64,000 nucleotides of DNA from Desertimonas sp963732335 (GCA_963732335.1 CAVSZO010000026.1:62001-126000), one strand, 5' to 3'; positions 17,855-27,495 are shown, counted from the stretch's first letter. The notes: generated by a model from the letters alone, not told the origin. Numbers and translations: made by a program.

Positions 17855-17883
17855 TCGAGCGACAACCTCTGGTTGTCGCTCGA
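17855..17883 (-). terminator. Hairpin directly after the rho stop codon
   Basis: TCGAGCGACAACC (17855-17867) pairs perfectly with GGTTGTCGCTCGA (17871-17883), giving 13 bp around a 3-base loop, 3 bases beyond the rho stop. The following bases are not U-rich, so it may act as an actinobacterial-type terminator or an RNA-end stabiliser. A weaker GGGCGGC/GCCGCCC hairpin lies just beyond it. Confidence 0.65.
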
Positions 17884-17886
17884 AAC

Positions 17887-19671
17887 TCACATACTCGGTT
17901 GCTTGGCGATCTCGTTGAGGAACTCGGCGTTGGTGCGGAAGGTCTTGAGGCGGTCGATGAGCAGTTCCAGCCCGGGGGCGGCGTTGCCGTCGGCGGCAAG
18001 GCCGCTGAGCACGCGGCGCAGCTTCCACACCATCTGCAACTGTTTGCGGTCGAACAGCAGCTCCTCGTGGCGCGTGCTCGACGCGTCGACGTCGATCGCC
18101 GGGTAGATCCGTCGCTCGGCGAGTCGCCGGTCGAGCCGCAGCTCCATGTTGCCGGTGCCCTTGAACTCCTCGAAGATCGCCTCGTCCATCCGGCTGTTCG
18201 TCTCGACGAGGGCCGTGGCGAGAATCGTGAGCGAGCCGCCCTCCTCGACGTTGCGCGCAGCGCCGAAGAACTTCTTCGGCGGGTACAGCGCACCGGCGTC
18301 GATACCGCCGGAGAGGATCCGCCCGCTCGCCGGTGCGGCGAGGTTGTAGGCCCGGCTGAGCCTGGTGATCCCGTCGAGGATCACGACGACGTCGTGGCCC
18401 TGCTCGACCAGCCGCTTGGCCTTCTCGATCGCCAGCTCGGCGACGTGGGTGTGCTCGTCGCTCGGGCGGTCGAACGTCGAGGCGATCACCTCGCCGCGCT
18501 CGACGTGGCGGCGCATGTCGGTGACCTCCTCGGGCCGCTCGTCGATGAGCAGCACGATCACCTTGACCTCAGGGTTGTTGCGCTCGATCGACTGCACGAT
18601 CGTCTTCATGATCGTCGTCTTGCCGGCCTTCGACGGCGACACGATCATGCCACGCTGGCCCTTGCCGATCGGACACACAAGGTCGATGATCCGCGCCGTC
18701 ATGTTGGTGGGGTCGGAGGAATCCTCGAGGCGGAGGTTCTCGTCGGGGAACAAGGCGGTGAGGTCCTCGAAGCGCGGCCGCTTGCGCGCCAGCTCTGGGT
18801 CGGCGCCGTTGATCGTCAGCACGTCGAGCAGTGCCGGGTTCTTCTCGTTGCGACCGGCCGGGCGACTCGTACCGGTGATCTGATCGCCCTTGCGCAGCCC
18901 GTACTGGCGGGCGAGCTTGACCGGGATGTAGGAGTCCTCGCGACTGGGGAGGTAACCCTTCACGCGCAGGAAGCCGTATCCCTCGTCGCGCATGTCGATG
19001 TAGCCCGACACCTCGACAGGCTCGTTGGCCACAGGCTGTGACTCGAGGTCCGCCTCGACGAGGCCGGCGTCGTCGCCCTGCGGCCCGTCGGGGCCGCGGT
19101 TGCCCTTGCGCCGGCGCCGGCGCCGGCGGTTGCGGGACTCACCATCGGCGGGGACCGCAGTCTGCTGTTCGCCAGAAGTAACGAGCCCGGCTTCGATGCC
19201 TGACGACCCGTCGACGGGCGGCGATGCCGGCGCGCCATCTGCCGATGATGCGCCGACGGGCTCCTCGTCGGTTGTCTTCCCGAGGGCGAGCTCCCACTCG
19301 GCGAGCGGCTCGCCGTCTGCACCGAGCACCGGCGCACTGGCGCCGATCGGCTCGACGGCGGAGTCGACAACAACAGGCGCCTGCGGCGCCGGGAGCGGTC
19401 GGGAAGGGGACAGCCCGGTGCCTCCCCCGATGCTGACCGCGGATCCGTTGAGACCCTCGGAGGCAGGCTGGTCCTCGACCACGGGGGGGAGGTCGCCGTT
19501 CGGCGCCGCAGTGCCAGGCGCGGCCGACCCGGTCATCTCCAGGATGGAGTCGATGATCTCGGCCTTCTTGGTGCGGCTGTTCGCCTTCAGGCCGAGCGCC
19601 TTGGCGATTGCCAGGAGCTGGTCCTTGTCCTTCGATTCGAGGACGGACTGTTCAAGTGCCTCTGCGGCCAC
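17887..19671 (-). CDS. rho: Transcription termination factor Rho
   Basis: This 594-residue hexameric RNA helicase terminates transcription. It has a Rho_N domain (residues 1-50), then a long Pro/Ala/acidic insertion ending in a basic RNRRRRRRRKGNRG patch (about 60-215), as in other high-GC Gram-positives. The RNA-binding domain contains GYIDMRDEGYGFLRVKGYLP (about 222) and the ATPase core has SPSKAGKTT (about 342), VLLIDERPEEVTDM and GGIDAGALYPPKKFFGAARN. The first ATG at 19671 fits the family start. Confidence 0.97.
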   Translation of the reverse strand: MAAEALEQSVLESKDKDQLLAIAKALGLKANSRTKKAEIIDSILEMTGSAAPGTAAPNGDLPPVVEDQPASEGLNGSAVSIGGGTGLSPSRPLPAPQAPVVVDSAVEPIGASAPVLGADGEPLAEWELALGKTTDEEPVGASSADGAPASPPVDGSSGIEAGLVTSGEQQTAVPADGESRNRRRRRRRKGNRGPDGPQGDDAGLVEADLESQPVANEPVEVSGYIDMRDEGYGFLRVKGYLPSREDSYIPVKLARQYGLRKGDQITGTSRPAGRNEKNPALLDVLTINGADPELARKRPRFEDLTALFPDENLRLEDSSDPTNMTARIIDLVCPIGKGQRGMIVSPSKAGKTTIMKTIVQSIERNNPEVKVIVLLIDERPEEVTDMRRHVERGEVIASTFDRPSDEHTHVAELAIEKAKRLVEQGHDVVVILDGITRLSRAYNLAAPASGRILSGGIDAGALYPPKKFFGAARNVEEGGSLTILATALVETNSRMDEAIFEEFKGTGNMELRLDRRLAERRIYPAIDVDASSTRHEELLFDRKQLQMVWKLRRVLSGLAADGNAAPGLELLIDRLKTFRTNAEFLNEIAKQPSM

Positions 19672-20038
19672 GAGAGTTACCTCACTTCACGCGGGTCTGG
19701 GGCGGTGTCCGGATGTCTCGGTGCTTCGCCGTGGTTGTCGAGGGCGCTGGGTCACTGTCAGATTCAGTGCACGGGTAACCCCGGCGCCGTCGCCCCACGA
19801 TCGAAGAGAGATCGTCACTCGTGCGGCACCCTGACGCCGAGCGATGGCGGGCGGCAGGGGGTGGAACGAGATCCGTTGCCTGGGATCAGGCAGATGCAAC
19901 GATACCGGCGGCTGCGCCCAGTCGCAAGCCAATCCGTTACATCTGTGTCATTTGTCGCAGCGGCAAGCCGGCCGACCAGTCGACGGTGCGCCGACTCCTA
20001 CGCTGCCCGGATGGCGCACCTGAGGGAACGCGGCGAGG
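19672..20038. other. Intergenic region, divergent rho and sigma-factor starts
   Basis: These 367 bases separate the divergent starts of rho and the sigma-factor gene, so they should contain both promoters and any rho leader. I see no coherent reading frame and cannot place a confident -35/-10 pair. Confidence 0.5.
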
Positions 20039-20623
20039 GTGGTGCGCGTCCGTAGGTCTGTGACGACGACGCTCGGGCTGACGGCCGCCGCCCCCATTGC
20101 GGTCGATCGAGTGAGCGCCTTCACCCGCGACGTGGAAGCGTCTCGGATCGAGTTGGGTCGCTTTGCCTATCTCCTCGTCGGGAGCAGCGCCGGCGCTGAC
20201 GACCTGGTCGCCGAGGCGTGCGCCCGGGCGTGGCCTCACTACAAGCGGGGGCGGATCGACAACCTGCCGGCGTACCTTCGGCGCAGCATCGTCAACCTGT
20301 CGAACGGGCGGCTGCGCCGGTTGCGCCTGGAACGCCGCGAGGTGGAGACGCGGCGCCTCGACTGGCGGGCACCGGAGTCGTCGTCACGGGAGCGTGGCTT
20401 CGAGCAGGTCGACGCCCGGGACGACCTGTGGCGGGCGATCTGGCGACTTCCTCCCGATCAACGCGCCGTGATCGTGCTGCGCCACGCCGAGGACCGCTCG
20501 GAGGAGGAGACCGCCGCCCTGCTCGGCATCTCCGTGGGCACCGTCAAGTCGCGCCTCGCCCGCGGGCTGTCGACGTTGCGCAAGCAGCTTGCTCTGCCAA
20601 CCCCCAAGGACTCGCCGCAATGA
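20039..20623 (+). CDS. ECF-type RNA polymerase sigma factor (SigE/SigM-like)
   Basis: This is a sigma factor of up to 194 residues. Region 2 runs from FAYLLVGSSAGADDLVAEAC to WPHYKRGRIDNLPAYLRRSIVN, and region 4 contains WRLPPDQRAVIVLRHAEDRS and the helix-turn-helix ETAALLGISVGTVKSRLARG. The start could be GTG 20039 or the GTG about 21 bases later. It overlaps the next gene as ATGA, the classical arrangement of a sigma factor with its membrane-bound partner. The signal it answers to is unknown. Confidence 0.9.
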   Translation: MVRVRRSVTTTLGLTAAAPIAVDRVSAFTRDVEASRIELGRFAYLLVGSSAGADDLVAEACARAWPHYKRGRIDNLPAYLRRSIVNLSNGRLRRLRLERREVETRRLDWRAPESSSRERGFEQVDARDDLWRAIWRLPPDQRAVIVLRHAEDRSEEETAALLGISVGTVKSRLARGLSTLRKQLALPTPKDSPQ

Positions 20624-21468
20624 ACCTCGAAGACCAGATCCGTCGCTCCGCCGGCCGGCAAGCCGGCCGGTACCAGCAGGCGAGCACGCTCGGCGTGCGC
20701 GTCGAGCAACGGCGCCACCAGCGCGCCGCTCGCCGGGCGGCGGCCGTCGGCGTGGCCGGTGCGCTCCTGCTCGGCGCCGGTGCCCTCGCCGTCGTCAGCC
20801 AGATCGACAACCGGGGAGAGATCACCCCGGCGGCGCCGAACGCCACGATCGCCCCCTCCACGGCGGCGGTCACGACGGTCGCTCCACCAACGACGACAGC
20901 CGCGCCGCGGCCTACCGCAACGACCGCACCGTCGGCAGCGGCTACGCAAGCGCCGACGCCGCCGACCACGGCCCCGCTGCATCCCTCGACGCCGGTCGCC
21001 TACGCCGGCGCCGACGGTTCGGTGTGGCCGTTCGGCGAATTCTCGGACGTCCCCCAACTCGGACACGAAGCAGTGCGCGGCACGGGGTGTGGCTCGACCG
21101 CGACCGATGCGATCGCCGAGGTCGTCCCGGACGGCCTGTGGGCCGGCTTCGTTGCTGGCCACACCGACTCCGCCGTGTCGATCGACCTCCTGTGCGTGTA
21201 CCCCGTGGCGAGCGCGTCGGCGCTGCCCAACCCGTCGTCGAACGTGGTTCTCGACCAGCCCGGGTACGTGATCGTCAACAACAGCACGCGGACCCGGACG
21301 ATGCCGATGGACGCCGCCATCGCCCTGCGCCTCGGAGTGCGCGACGCCGCCGGGCGTTGCGTCGACGGCACGCCGACGACGCAATGGGCCGACATCCCCG
21401 CCGACCGGCAAGTGTGGCTGCGGATCCACAACGGGGCCGTGACGTGGGTGTTCGCCAACTGTGCGTAA
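20620..21468 (+). CDS. Membrane-anchored protein, possible cognate anti-sigma factor
   Basis: This 282-residue protein has a short cytoplasmic N-terminus (MNLEDQIRRSAGRQAGRYQQ), one membrane helix (about 43-60, AVGVAGALLLGAGALAVV), a Thr/Pro/Ala-rich linker (about 75-125) and an extracytoplasmic domain with three cysteines and GAVTWVFANCA at the end. Overlap with the sigma gene suggests it controls that sigma factor. No zinc-binding anti-sigma HxxxCxxC motif is present, so this is inferred from position and topology only. Confidence 0.7.
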   Translation: MNLEDQIRRSAGRQAGRYQQASTLGVRVEQRRHQRAARRAAAVGVAGALLLGAGALAVVSQIDNRGEITPAAPNATIAPSTAAVTTVAPPTTTAAPRPTATTAPSAAATQAPTPPTTAPLHPSTPVAYAGADGSVWPFGEFSDVPQLGHEAVRGTGCGSTATDAIAEVVPDGLWAGFVAGHTDSAVSIDLLCVYPVASASALPNPSSNVVLDQPGYVIVNNSTRTRTMPMDAAIALRLGVRDAAGRCVDGTPTTQWADIPADRQVWLRIHNGAVTWVFANCA

Positions 21469-21482
21469 CTCGGAGGTGCCCT

Positions 21483-22871
21483 CTACGCGGACCGTCGACC
21501 GAAGGCTGACAGCACATAGTCCTCGACGGCGGCGAGGTCGTTGGGCAGCGTCTCGGTGCGCTCGGGCCGCTCGAGCAGGTCGGCGAGGTGTTCCGGGAGG
21601 GCCGGACGAACGCCGGTGGCGTGTTCGACGGCGTCCGGGAACTTCGCCGGGTGTGCCGTCCCCATCGTCACCACCGGATGGTCACCGGCGAGCTGGTGCG
21701 CAGCCGCAGTTGCCGTCGCCGTGTGCGGGTCGATGAGCAGCCCGGTCGCCTCGTACACGCGGCGAATCTCCGCGGCGACCTCGTCGTCGTCGAACCTGGC
21801 AGCTCGAAAGTGACCCTCGATCCACCGCGAACGGGTCTCGGTGGGGAGCTCGAGCCGACCTGATCGACGGAACCAGTCGAGTTGCTCGGCGGTGCGCAGT
21901 CCGTCGCGCTCGTTCATCTCGAACAAGAGACGTTCGAAGTTCGACGACACCTGGATGTCCATCGACGGGCTGGTCGTGGCGATCACCGGGCGGATCGACA
22001 TGTCGCCGTCGTTGATGAACCGGGTGAGGATGTCGTTGGCGTTGGACGCGACGATGAAGTCGGCGATCGGCGCTCCCATCCGTTGGGCCACCCACCCGGC
22101 GAAGATGTTGCCGAAGTTGCCAGTGGGCACGCAGGCGGTGATCGGACCGCGCAGCGCCTGGGCGACGCTCACGTAGTAGACGGTTTGGGCCATCACCCGG
22201 GCCCAGTTGATCGAGTTGACCGCCGTCAGGTAGAGCCGCTCGCGGAACGGGGCGTCGTTGAACATCGCCTTGACGAGGTCCTGGCAGTCGTCGAACGTGC
22301 CCTCGATCGCCACGGCCCGGACGTTCGCCGCATCGATGGTCGTCATCTGCCGGCGCTGGACGTCGCTCGTCCCGCCCTGCGGATAGAGGATCACGATGTC
22401 GACCAGGTCGCACGCCCGCACGCCTTCGATCGCAGCCGGACCGGTGTCGCCACTCGTCGCCCCGACCACTGTCACGCGCTCCCCCCGCTCGCCGAGCACG
22501 TGGTCGAAGAGGCGCCCGACGAGCTGCAGGGCGACGTCCTTGAACGCCAGGGTGGGACCGTGGAACAGCTCGGCAACCCATTGGTTGTGGCCGATCTGCA
22601 CCAGCGGTACGACGGCCTCGTGACGGAACGTCGCGTAGGCGGCGCCGCACATCGCCGCGAGCTCCGCTTCGCCGATGTCGTCACCCACGAATGGCATGAG
22701 GACGGCGACCGCAGTGGCCGCGTATGAGTCGCACGCGTCGAGCCGCTCGTCCCCCGGCAACGCCGGCCAGACGTCGGGCATGTACAACCCCCCGTCACTG
22801 GCGAGTCCGCCGAGCAGCGCCTCGGCAAAGCCGAGTGCTGGCGCCTGTCCGCGGGTGGAGATGTACTTCAC
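21483..22871 (-). CDS. thrC: Threonine synthase
   Basis: This 462-residue PLP enzyme makes threonine from O-phosphohomoserine. The start MKYISTRGQAPALGFAEALL, the PLP lysine in FHGPTLAFKDVALQLVGR (Lys about 111), TVVGATSGDTGPAAIE and CVPTGNFGNIFAGWVAQ mark the long E. coli/yeast type. The shorter type usual in mycobacteria lacks this N-terminal domain. The start overlaps the hom stop (ATGA). Confidence 0.96.
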   Translation of the reverse strand: MKYISTRGQAPALGFAEALLGGLASDGGLYMPDVWPALPGDERLDACDSYAATAVAVLMPFVGDDIGEAELAAMCGAAYATFRHEAVVPLVQIGHNQWVAELFHGPTLAFKDVALQLVGRLFDHVLGERGERVTVVGATSGDTGPAAIEGVRACDLVDIVILYPQGGTSDVQRRQMTTIDAANVRAVAIEGTFDDCQDLVKAMFNDAPFRERLYLTAVNSINWARVMAQTVYYVSVAQALRGPITACVPTGNFGNIFAGWVAQRMGAPIADFIVASNANDILTRFINDGDMSIRPVIATTSPSMDIQVSSNFERLLFEMNERDGLRTAEQLDWFRRSGRLELPTETRSRWIEGHFRAARFDDDEVAAEIRRVYEATGLLIDPHTATATAAAHQLAGDHPVVTMGTAHPAKFPDAVEHATGVRPALPEHLADLLERPERTETLPNDLAAVEDYVLSAFGRRSA

Positions 22872-24157
22872 GCCGGGCCGACGACACGAAGCAGCGCGTC
22901 GACACGGCGCACCGACGGGAGCTCGCGCAGGTCGTGGACGGTCGCCTGCACGGCGGACTCCTTGGCGTCGTGGGTGATGAAGAACAGCCGGGCGTCCGGC
23001 CCGAGGCCCTCCTGCTCGGCCGCTCGGATGCTGACGCCGTGTCCGGCCAGCACACCCGTGACGGCATGGAGCACGCCAGGTTCGTCGGCCACCTCGAGCC
23101 CGATCAGGTACTCGGACGTCAGTTCGTCGATCGGGCGGATCCGTGCCCGGCCGAACGATCCGAGCGATCCGTGCGTGCCCCTGACGAGGTTGACAGCAGC
23201 GTCGATGACGTCGCCGAGCACGGCGCTCGCCGACGGGTCTCCACCGGCGCCCCGTCCATAGAACATCAACGACCCGACGGCGCCACCCTCGACGAAGACG
23301 GCGTTGTAGCTCTCCCGCACACTGGCGAGCGGGTGGTGCTCGGGCACCATCGCCGGGTGGACGCGCACGCCGATCTCGCCGGAGTCTCGATCGACGTCGA
23401 TGACGGCGAGCAGCTTGACGACATACCCAAGACGGCGGGCGACGTCGATGTCGGCCAGCGACAGGTTGCTGATCCCCTCGTGGTACACCTGGCCGGCGAC
23501 GATCTTGGTGCCCGAGGCGATCGTCGCCATGATCGCCGCCTTGGCGCCGGCATCGAAACCCTCGACGTCGGCGGTCGGGTCACGTTCGGCGTACCCGAGC
23601 CGTTGCGCGTCGGCGAGGGCGGCCTCGTAGGCCATCCGCTGCTCGGTCATCTTGGTGAGGATGTAATTCGTCGTGCCATTGACGATGCCCATCACCCGCA
23701 CGATCGGTTCGCCCCGCAGACTCTCGCGCAACGCCCGCACGATCGGGATCCCTCCGGCGACTGCCGCCTCGAAGAGCAGGTCGACGCCGGCCTTCTCGGC
23801 GACGTCGAACAGCTCGACGCCTACATTGGCGAGCAGCTCCTTGTTGGCGGTGACGACTGGCTTGCCCCCGGTGAGCGCGGCGCTGATCAGCTCACGAGCG
23901 GGCTCGATGCCGCCGATGACCTCGACGACGAGATCGACGTCAGGGTCCGTCACGACGGCGAGAGCGTCGTTGGTGAGCTGGCGCGGATCGATCTCGACAT
24001 CACGATTGCGCGACAGATTGCGCACCGCGACACGGACGACTTCGAGCTGGATGCCAGTGCGCTCCTCGATCTCCTTGGCTCGGTCACGGACGAGTTTGAC
24101 GAACGACGAACCGACGTTGCCGCACCCGAGCACTCCGATCCGCACATGGCTGCTCAT
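22868..24157 (-). CDS. hom: Homoserine dehydrogenase
   Basis: This 429-residue NAD(P)-dependent enzyme reduces aspartate semialdehyde to homoserine. It has the N-terminal Rossmann motif IGVLGCGNVGSSFVKL, catalytic-domain stretches VVTANKELLA and GIVNGTTNYILTKM, and a C-terminal ACT domain from about residue 355 (EYLIGLEVADEPGVLHAVTG) for feedback control by threonine. The start MSSHVRIG is the conserved one. thrC follows directly. No thrB is present beside them. Confidence 0.96.
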   Translation of the reverse strand: MSSHVRIGVLGCGNVGSSFVKLVRDRAKEIEERTGIQLEVVRVAVRNLSRNRDVEIDPRQLTNDALAVVTDPDVDLVVEVIGGIEPARELISAALTGGKPVVTANKELLANVGVELFDVAEKAGVDLLFEAAVAGGIPIVRALRESLRGEPIVRVMGIVNGTTNYILTKMTEQRMAYEAALADAQRLGYAERDPTADVEGFDAGAKAAIMATIASGTKIVAGQVYHEGISNLSLADIDVARRLGYVVKLLAVIDVDRDSGEIGVRVHPAMVPEHHPLASVRESYNAVFVEGGAVGSLMFYGRGAGGDPSASAVLGDVIDAAVNLVRGTHGSLGSFGRARIRPIDELTSEYLIGLEVADEPGVLHAVTGVLAGHGVSIRAAEQEGLGPDARLFFITHDAKESAVQATVHDLRELPSVRRVDALLRVVGPA

Positions 24158-24308
24158 TGCGTTCCCCGGCCACGCCGCATACGGCCTGCGCAGCGGCTGG
24201 CCGCTCCCTCCGCTGGCGCTCCGGTCGCTCGCATCGAAGCGTTGTGCTGGCCCACTCGCTTCTGCTGACTCACTCGGTCGCAACGGTGCGGCTTCATCCG
24301 GTGAGTGC

Positions 24309-24793
24309 TCATCGGACGACAGTGTGCAGGCGGACGACGGCGTCGACGACCTGATCGAACTGGCGTCGGTTGAGAATCGATCCTTCCCGGCGAACGGCGT
24401 CGGGAGTCGAGATCGAGGAGACGGTCGACCTTGGCGTAGCTACGGCGGTGGCGGGAGTCCCAGTCACCGGTTCCGACATCGACCCAGCCGTCACGCTCCT
24501 TCGACGTCAGGGCGACACCCGACAGCGCCTCACCGTGGCGGCCGATGATCACCACCGGACGATCCTTGCCGAGCGTCGGATCATCTTCGAACGGCACCCA
24601 GGCCCACACCACCTCACCCGGATCGGGATCGCCGTCGAGATGTGGGGTGTACTCGACGCGGATGTCGGTCGCGACCGCCCGGGCGGTTGGCTCAGCTCGA
24701 CGTTCGACCGGCCCCGTGTTCCGCTCGTGCTGGCGCAGCGTCGCCGTGGCCCGGCGCGGCAGCGCGAACGAGGGTGTCCGTCCATCGCGGCAT
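24309..24793 (-). CDS. PemK/MazF-family growth-regulator-like protein (two frame breaks)
   Basis: Joined over two breaks this gives about 160 residues. It starts MPRWTDTLVR at 24793, changes frame after CGC+G (both Arg), and continues through GDPDPGEVVWAWVPFEDDPT, KDRPVVIIGRHGEALSGVAL and RRSYAKVDRLLDLD. After GAC+T (near 24405, both Asp) it ends PDAVRREGSILNRRQFDQVV. The KDRPVVII and LTSK core is that of PemK/MazF RNases. The long N-terminus and lone position without an antitoxin gene match the widespread actinobacterial single-gene group, whose toxin activity is unproven. Confidence 0.75.
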
Positions 24794-24802
24794 CCGGCAA
24801 AT

Positions 24803-25780
24803 CTACGCAGTCGTCGCCACGTCGGTCGCTGGCGGTTCGGTGCCGGCGGGGGCGGCGAGCACGGCTTCGGCGGCAGCGACCACGGCGGCCGGGTCGACGT
24901 CGGCTCCGCTGAACGACACCGAGAACGGGATCGGTGCTTCGAACACGCTGACCTGGACGGTGGGTGTCACCGCCGCGTCGGGTTCGTCCGTCGCGGGGGT
25001 GCTGGTGCCGGTGGTCACGCCCGTCTGGATCACGAGCGACGATTCCGGCAGCGACCCGAGGTCGACGTCGAGCACGACTCCATCGGAAAGCTCGAGGTTG
25101 TCGGCGTAGAAGCGCTGGGCGTCCTCGACGGTGTTGAACGACAGCGTCGACAGGCTCATCGCCCCGTTGCCGTACGAGCACGATTTCGTCCAGAACCCCG
25201 GCAGGCTGACGTCGGCACTGCCGTCGAGATCGGTGACGTCGACGTCGATCCCCGCCGCTTCCGCCGCAGCAGAGGCATCGAGGACCTCACACTCCGGCGG
25301 CTCCGGAGCCTCGATCTGCTCGGCGACGAGGGCAGATGTCCACCCGCAATTGAACTCGGCCCAGGCCTGGACCTCCCGGCGTGCGGTTTCGCTCGACCTG
25401 GAGTCGATCGCGTTCACCGCCTGCTCGAAGGCGTCGGGGTCGCTGGGATCGACGTCGGCGATGGCGGCGACGATGAGCGGCAACGGAGCGACCCATGTCT
25501 CAACCGTCTCGGCGATGTCGTCGGGCGCGGCCGCGACGGCTTCTTCTCCCATTTCGGGGAGCTGTGTAAGCAACAGCCGCGCCGTGTCGATGTCGCCGGT
25601 CGCGAACGCGAACCCGAACGCGTCGACGGCGTCGAGAGCCAGGGTGATCTCTGGACATCCCGGAGCAGCGGCCGGCGGTTCTGTCGCGGCACTGCCAGCG
25701 GCCACCGACCCTGCGCTCAGGGCGACGATGGCCGTGGCGACGGCGAAGGAACTCAGCGAGCGGACGACGGGCGAAGTCAT
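24803..25780 (-). CDS. Secreted hypothetical protein
   Basis: This 325-residue protein has a clear signal peptide (MTSPVVRSLSSFAVATAIVALSAG...AAGSAA). An alpha-helical, acidic body follows with Cys residues at PGCPE, FNCGW, PECEV and KSCSYG, spaced as if forming two disulfides. The C-terminus contains a FNTVEDAQRFYADNLE segment like small lipoprotein-type domains. I do not recognise a function. It lies between lysA and the PemK-like gene on the same strand. Confidence 0.75.
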   Translation of the reverse strand: MTSPVVRSLSSFAVATAIVALSAGSVAAGSAATEPPAAAPGCPEITLALDAVDAFGFAFATGDIDTARLLLTQLPEMGEEAVAAAPDDIAETVETWVAPLPLIVAAIADVDPSDPDAFEQAVNAIDSRSSETARREVQAWAEFNCGWTSALVAEQIEAPEPPECEVLDASAAAEAAGIDVDVTDLDGSADVSLPGFWTKSCSYGNGAMSLSTLSFNTVEDAQRFYADNLELSDGVVLDVDLGSLPESSLVIQTGVTTGTSTPATDEPDAAVTPTVQVSVFEAPIPFSVSFSGADVDPAAVVAAAEAVLAAPAGTEPPATDVATTA

Positions 25781-25820
25781 GGCCGCGAAGTATCTCACCT
25801 CTCGCAACGGGCGTCGCGCC

Positions 25821-27096
25821 TTACCCGACGTCGGTGAGCAACAGGTCCTCGTAGGTCTCGCGGCGAACGACGAGCCGGGCGTCGCCGTCCTCGACGAAGA
25901 CAACTGCGGGTCGCGGCACCTTGTTGTAGTTGGATCCCATCGAGTGCCCGTAGGCGCCGGTGACGGGAACCGCGAGCACGTCACCGACGGCGATGTCGGC
26001 GGGCACGTGCGCCTCGAAGATGAGGATGTCGCCCGACTCGCAATGCTTGCCGACGACCCGGGCTCGGCGCGGCCGGTCGGCGAGGGGGCTGCGCGGCAGC
26101 ATCGCCTCATACCCACTGCCGTAGAGCACCGGCCGTGGATTGTCACTCATCCCACCGTCCACGGCCACGTACGTGCGCACACCGGGGATCCGCTTGATCG
26201 TCCCGACCGTGTACAGCGTGATCGCCGCCCCGGCCACCAGCGCCCGGCCGGGCTCGACGCTGACGTCGGCGGTGAGGCCGGCCGACGTGCACGCGTCGTG
26301 CACGGCGGCGGCCCAGTCGCTCGTCGTCGGCGCCGACTCACCGGTGACGTAGGCAACGCCGAGCCCGCCGCCGAGCACGAGCTCCGGGAGGGCGAAGGCG
26401 ACGGCGAACTCGGCCATCACCGCCGCTGCCTTGGCGAAGCTCTCGGCGACGAAGACGTTCGACCCGATGTGGCAATGGAAGCCGACGAGGTTCACCGACG
26501 ATGACCGTTGCGCCCGCCTCGCGGCGCGCTCGGCGTCGCCGTTGCCGAGATTGAAGCCGAACTTGGAGTCGTTCTGCCCGGTTGCGATGTACGTGTGAGT
26601 GTGGGCGTGGACTCCCGGCGTGACACGCAACAACACATCCGGAGTTGGCAGGCCCTCGCCATGCAACGAGTCGAGACGATCGAGCTCGTCGAAGCTGTCG
26701 ACGACGATGCGCCGCACACCAGATCGTGATCGCTAGCCGCAACTCGTCGACACTCTTGTTGTTGCCGTGCATGACGCACGCCGCAGCGGGTACGCCGGCA
26801 GCGAGGACGACATGGAGCTCGCCACCGCTGGCGACGTCGAACAGCAGCCCCTCGTCGTGCACGATCCGTGCAATGGCCCGAGAGAGGAAAGCCTTGGTGG
26901 CGTAGATCACCCGACCCTGGCCGAAGGCAGCGACGGCCTCGCGACAGCGGCGACGGAAGTGCTCGACGTCGTAGACGAACAACGGCGTCCCGAACTGGGC
27001 GGCCAACTCGAGCAGCGAGCAGCCGCCGATGCTCAACGAGCCGTTGGGATCGACCGTCGCCGAGTCGGGCAGCAACCGGAACTCGATCGGCGCCAT
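25821..27096 (-). CDS. lysA: Diaminopimelate decarboxylase (one frame break)
   Basis: This PLP enzyme makes lysine from meso-diaminopimelate and is about 425 residues when joined. The start MAPIEFRLLPDSATVDPNG is followed by GRVIYATKAFLS (PLP Lys68), HGNNKSVDELRLA, then after the break FGFNLGNGDAERAA, VGFHCHIGSN, GGGLGVAYV, VEPGRALVAGA and CESGDILIF. The break near 26724 is one extra base after ATC (ATC or ATT, both Ile). All conserved blocks are present, so the gene is judged intact. Confidence 0.94.
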
Positions 27097-27235
27097 GAGG
27101 TAGCGAATCTAGAACGAGGGGCGGGGCTGCACCGTGCCGGAAATCCCGTCACCGCGAAACCCGTTTGTATCAAGTGGCACCGGTGCGGGATCATGACTAG
27201 TGCCCGACACGAGCAGAGAAGGGAGGGCACCGAAA

Positions 27236-27358
27236 ATGTTGAAGATCGAAGCGACGAAGTTCGCGCTCGACGGTCTCCGTACGGCGCCGTCCACCTGCGC
27301 CGGCGGGAACCCTCTCGGAGGCGACCGCAACGGCGGCCTCGCCACCGTCGTCGCCTGA
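27236..27358 (+). CDS. Small ORF of 40 residues
   Basis: GGGAGG lies 9 bases before the ATG at 27236. The product begins MLKIEATKFALDGLRTAPST, has one Cys and a Gly-rich C-terminal half, and ends ATVVA. It is the first of three small plus-strand ORFs, each with its own ribosome site, between the lysA and argS genes on the other strand. The function is unknown. The leader-then-Gly/Cys layout is reminiscent of a peptide precursor, but no modifying enzyme is nearby. Confidence 0.45.
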   Translation: MLKIEATKFALDGLRTAPSTCAGGNPLGGDRNGGLATVVA

Positions 27359-27495
27359 CGCGCCTGCACGTTCGCGCATCTCGACCGAAGCCGCGCGACT
27401 GACGCGTCCGCGACCACCGAATCGCCCTGGCCCACGGCGGCCGGGCTCCCTGCGCATCCGCGCACCACCACACACCCAACCCAAAGGAATCAGTC

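Noticed and set aside
27236..27358. A RiPP (modified peptide) precursor
   Set aside because: The Gly/Cys-rich tail is suggestive, but there is no radical-SAM, cyclase, protease or transporter gene nearby.
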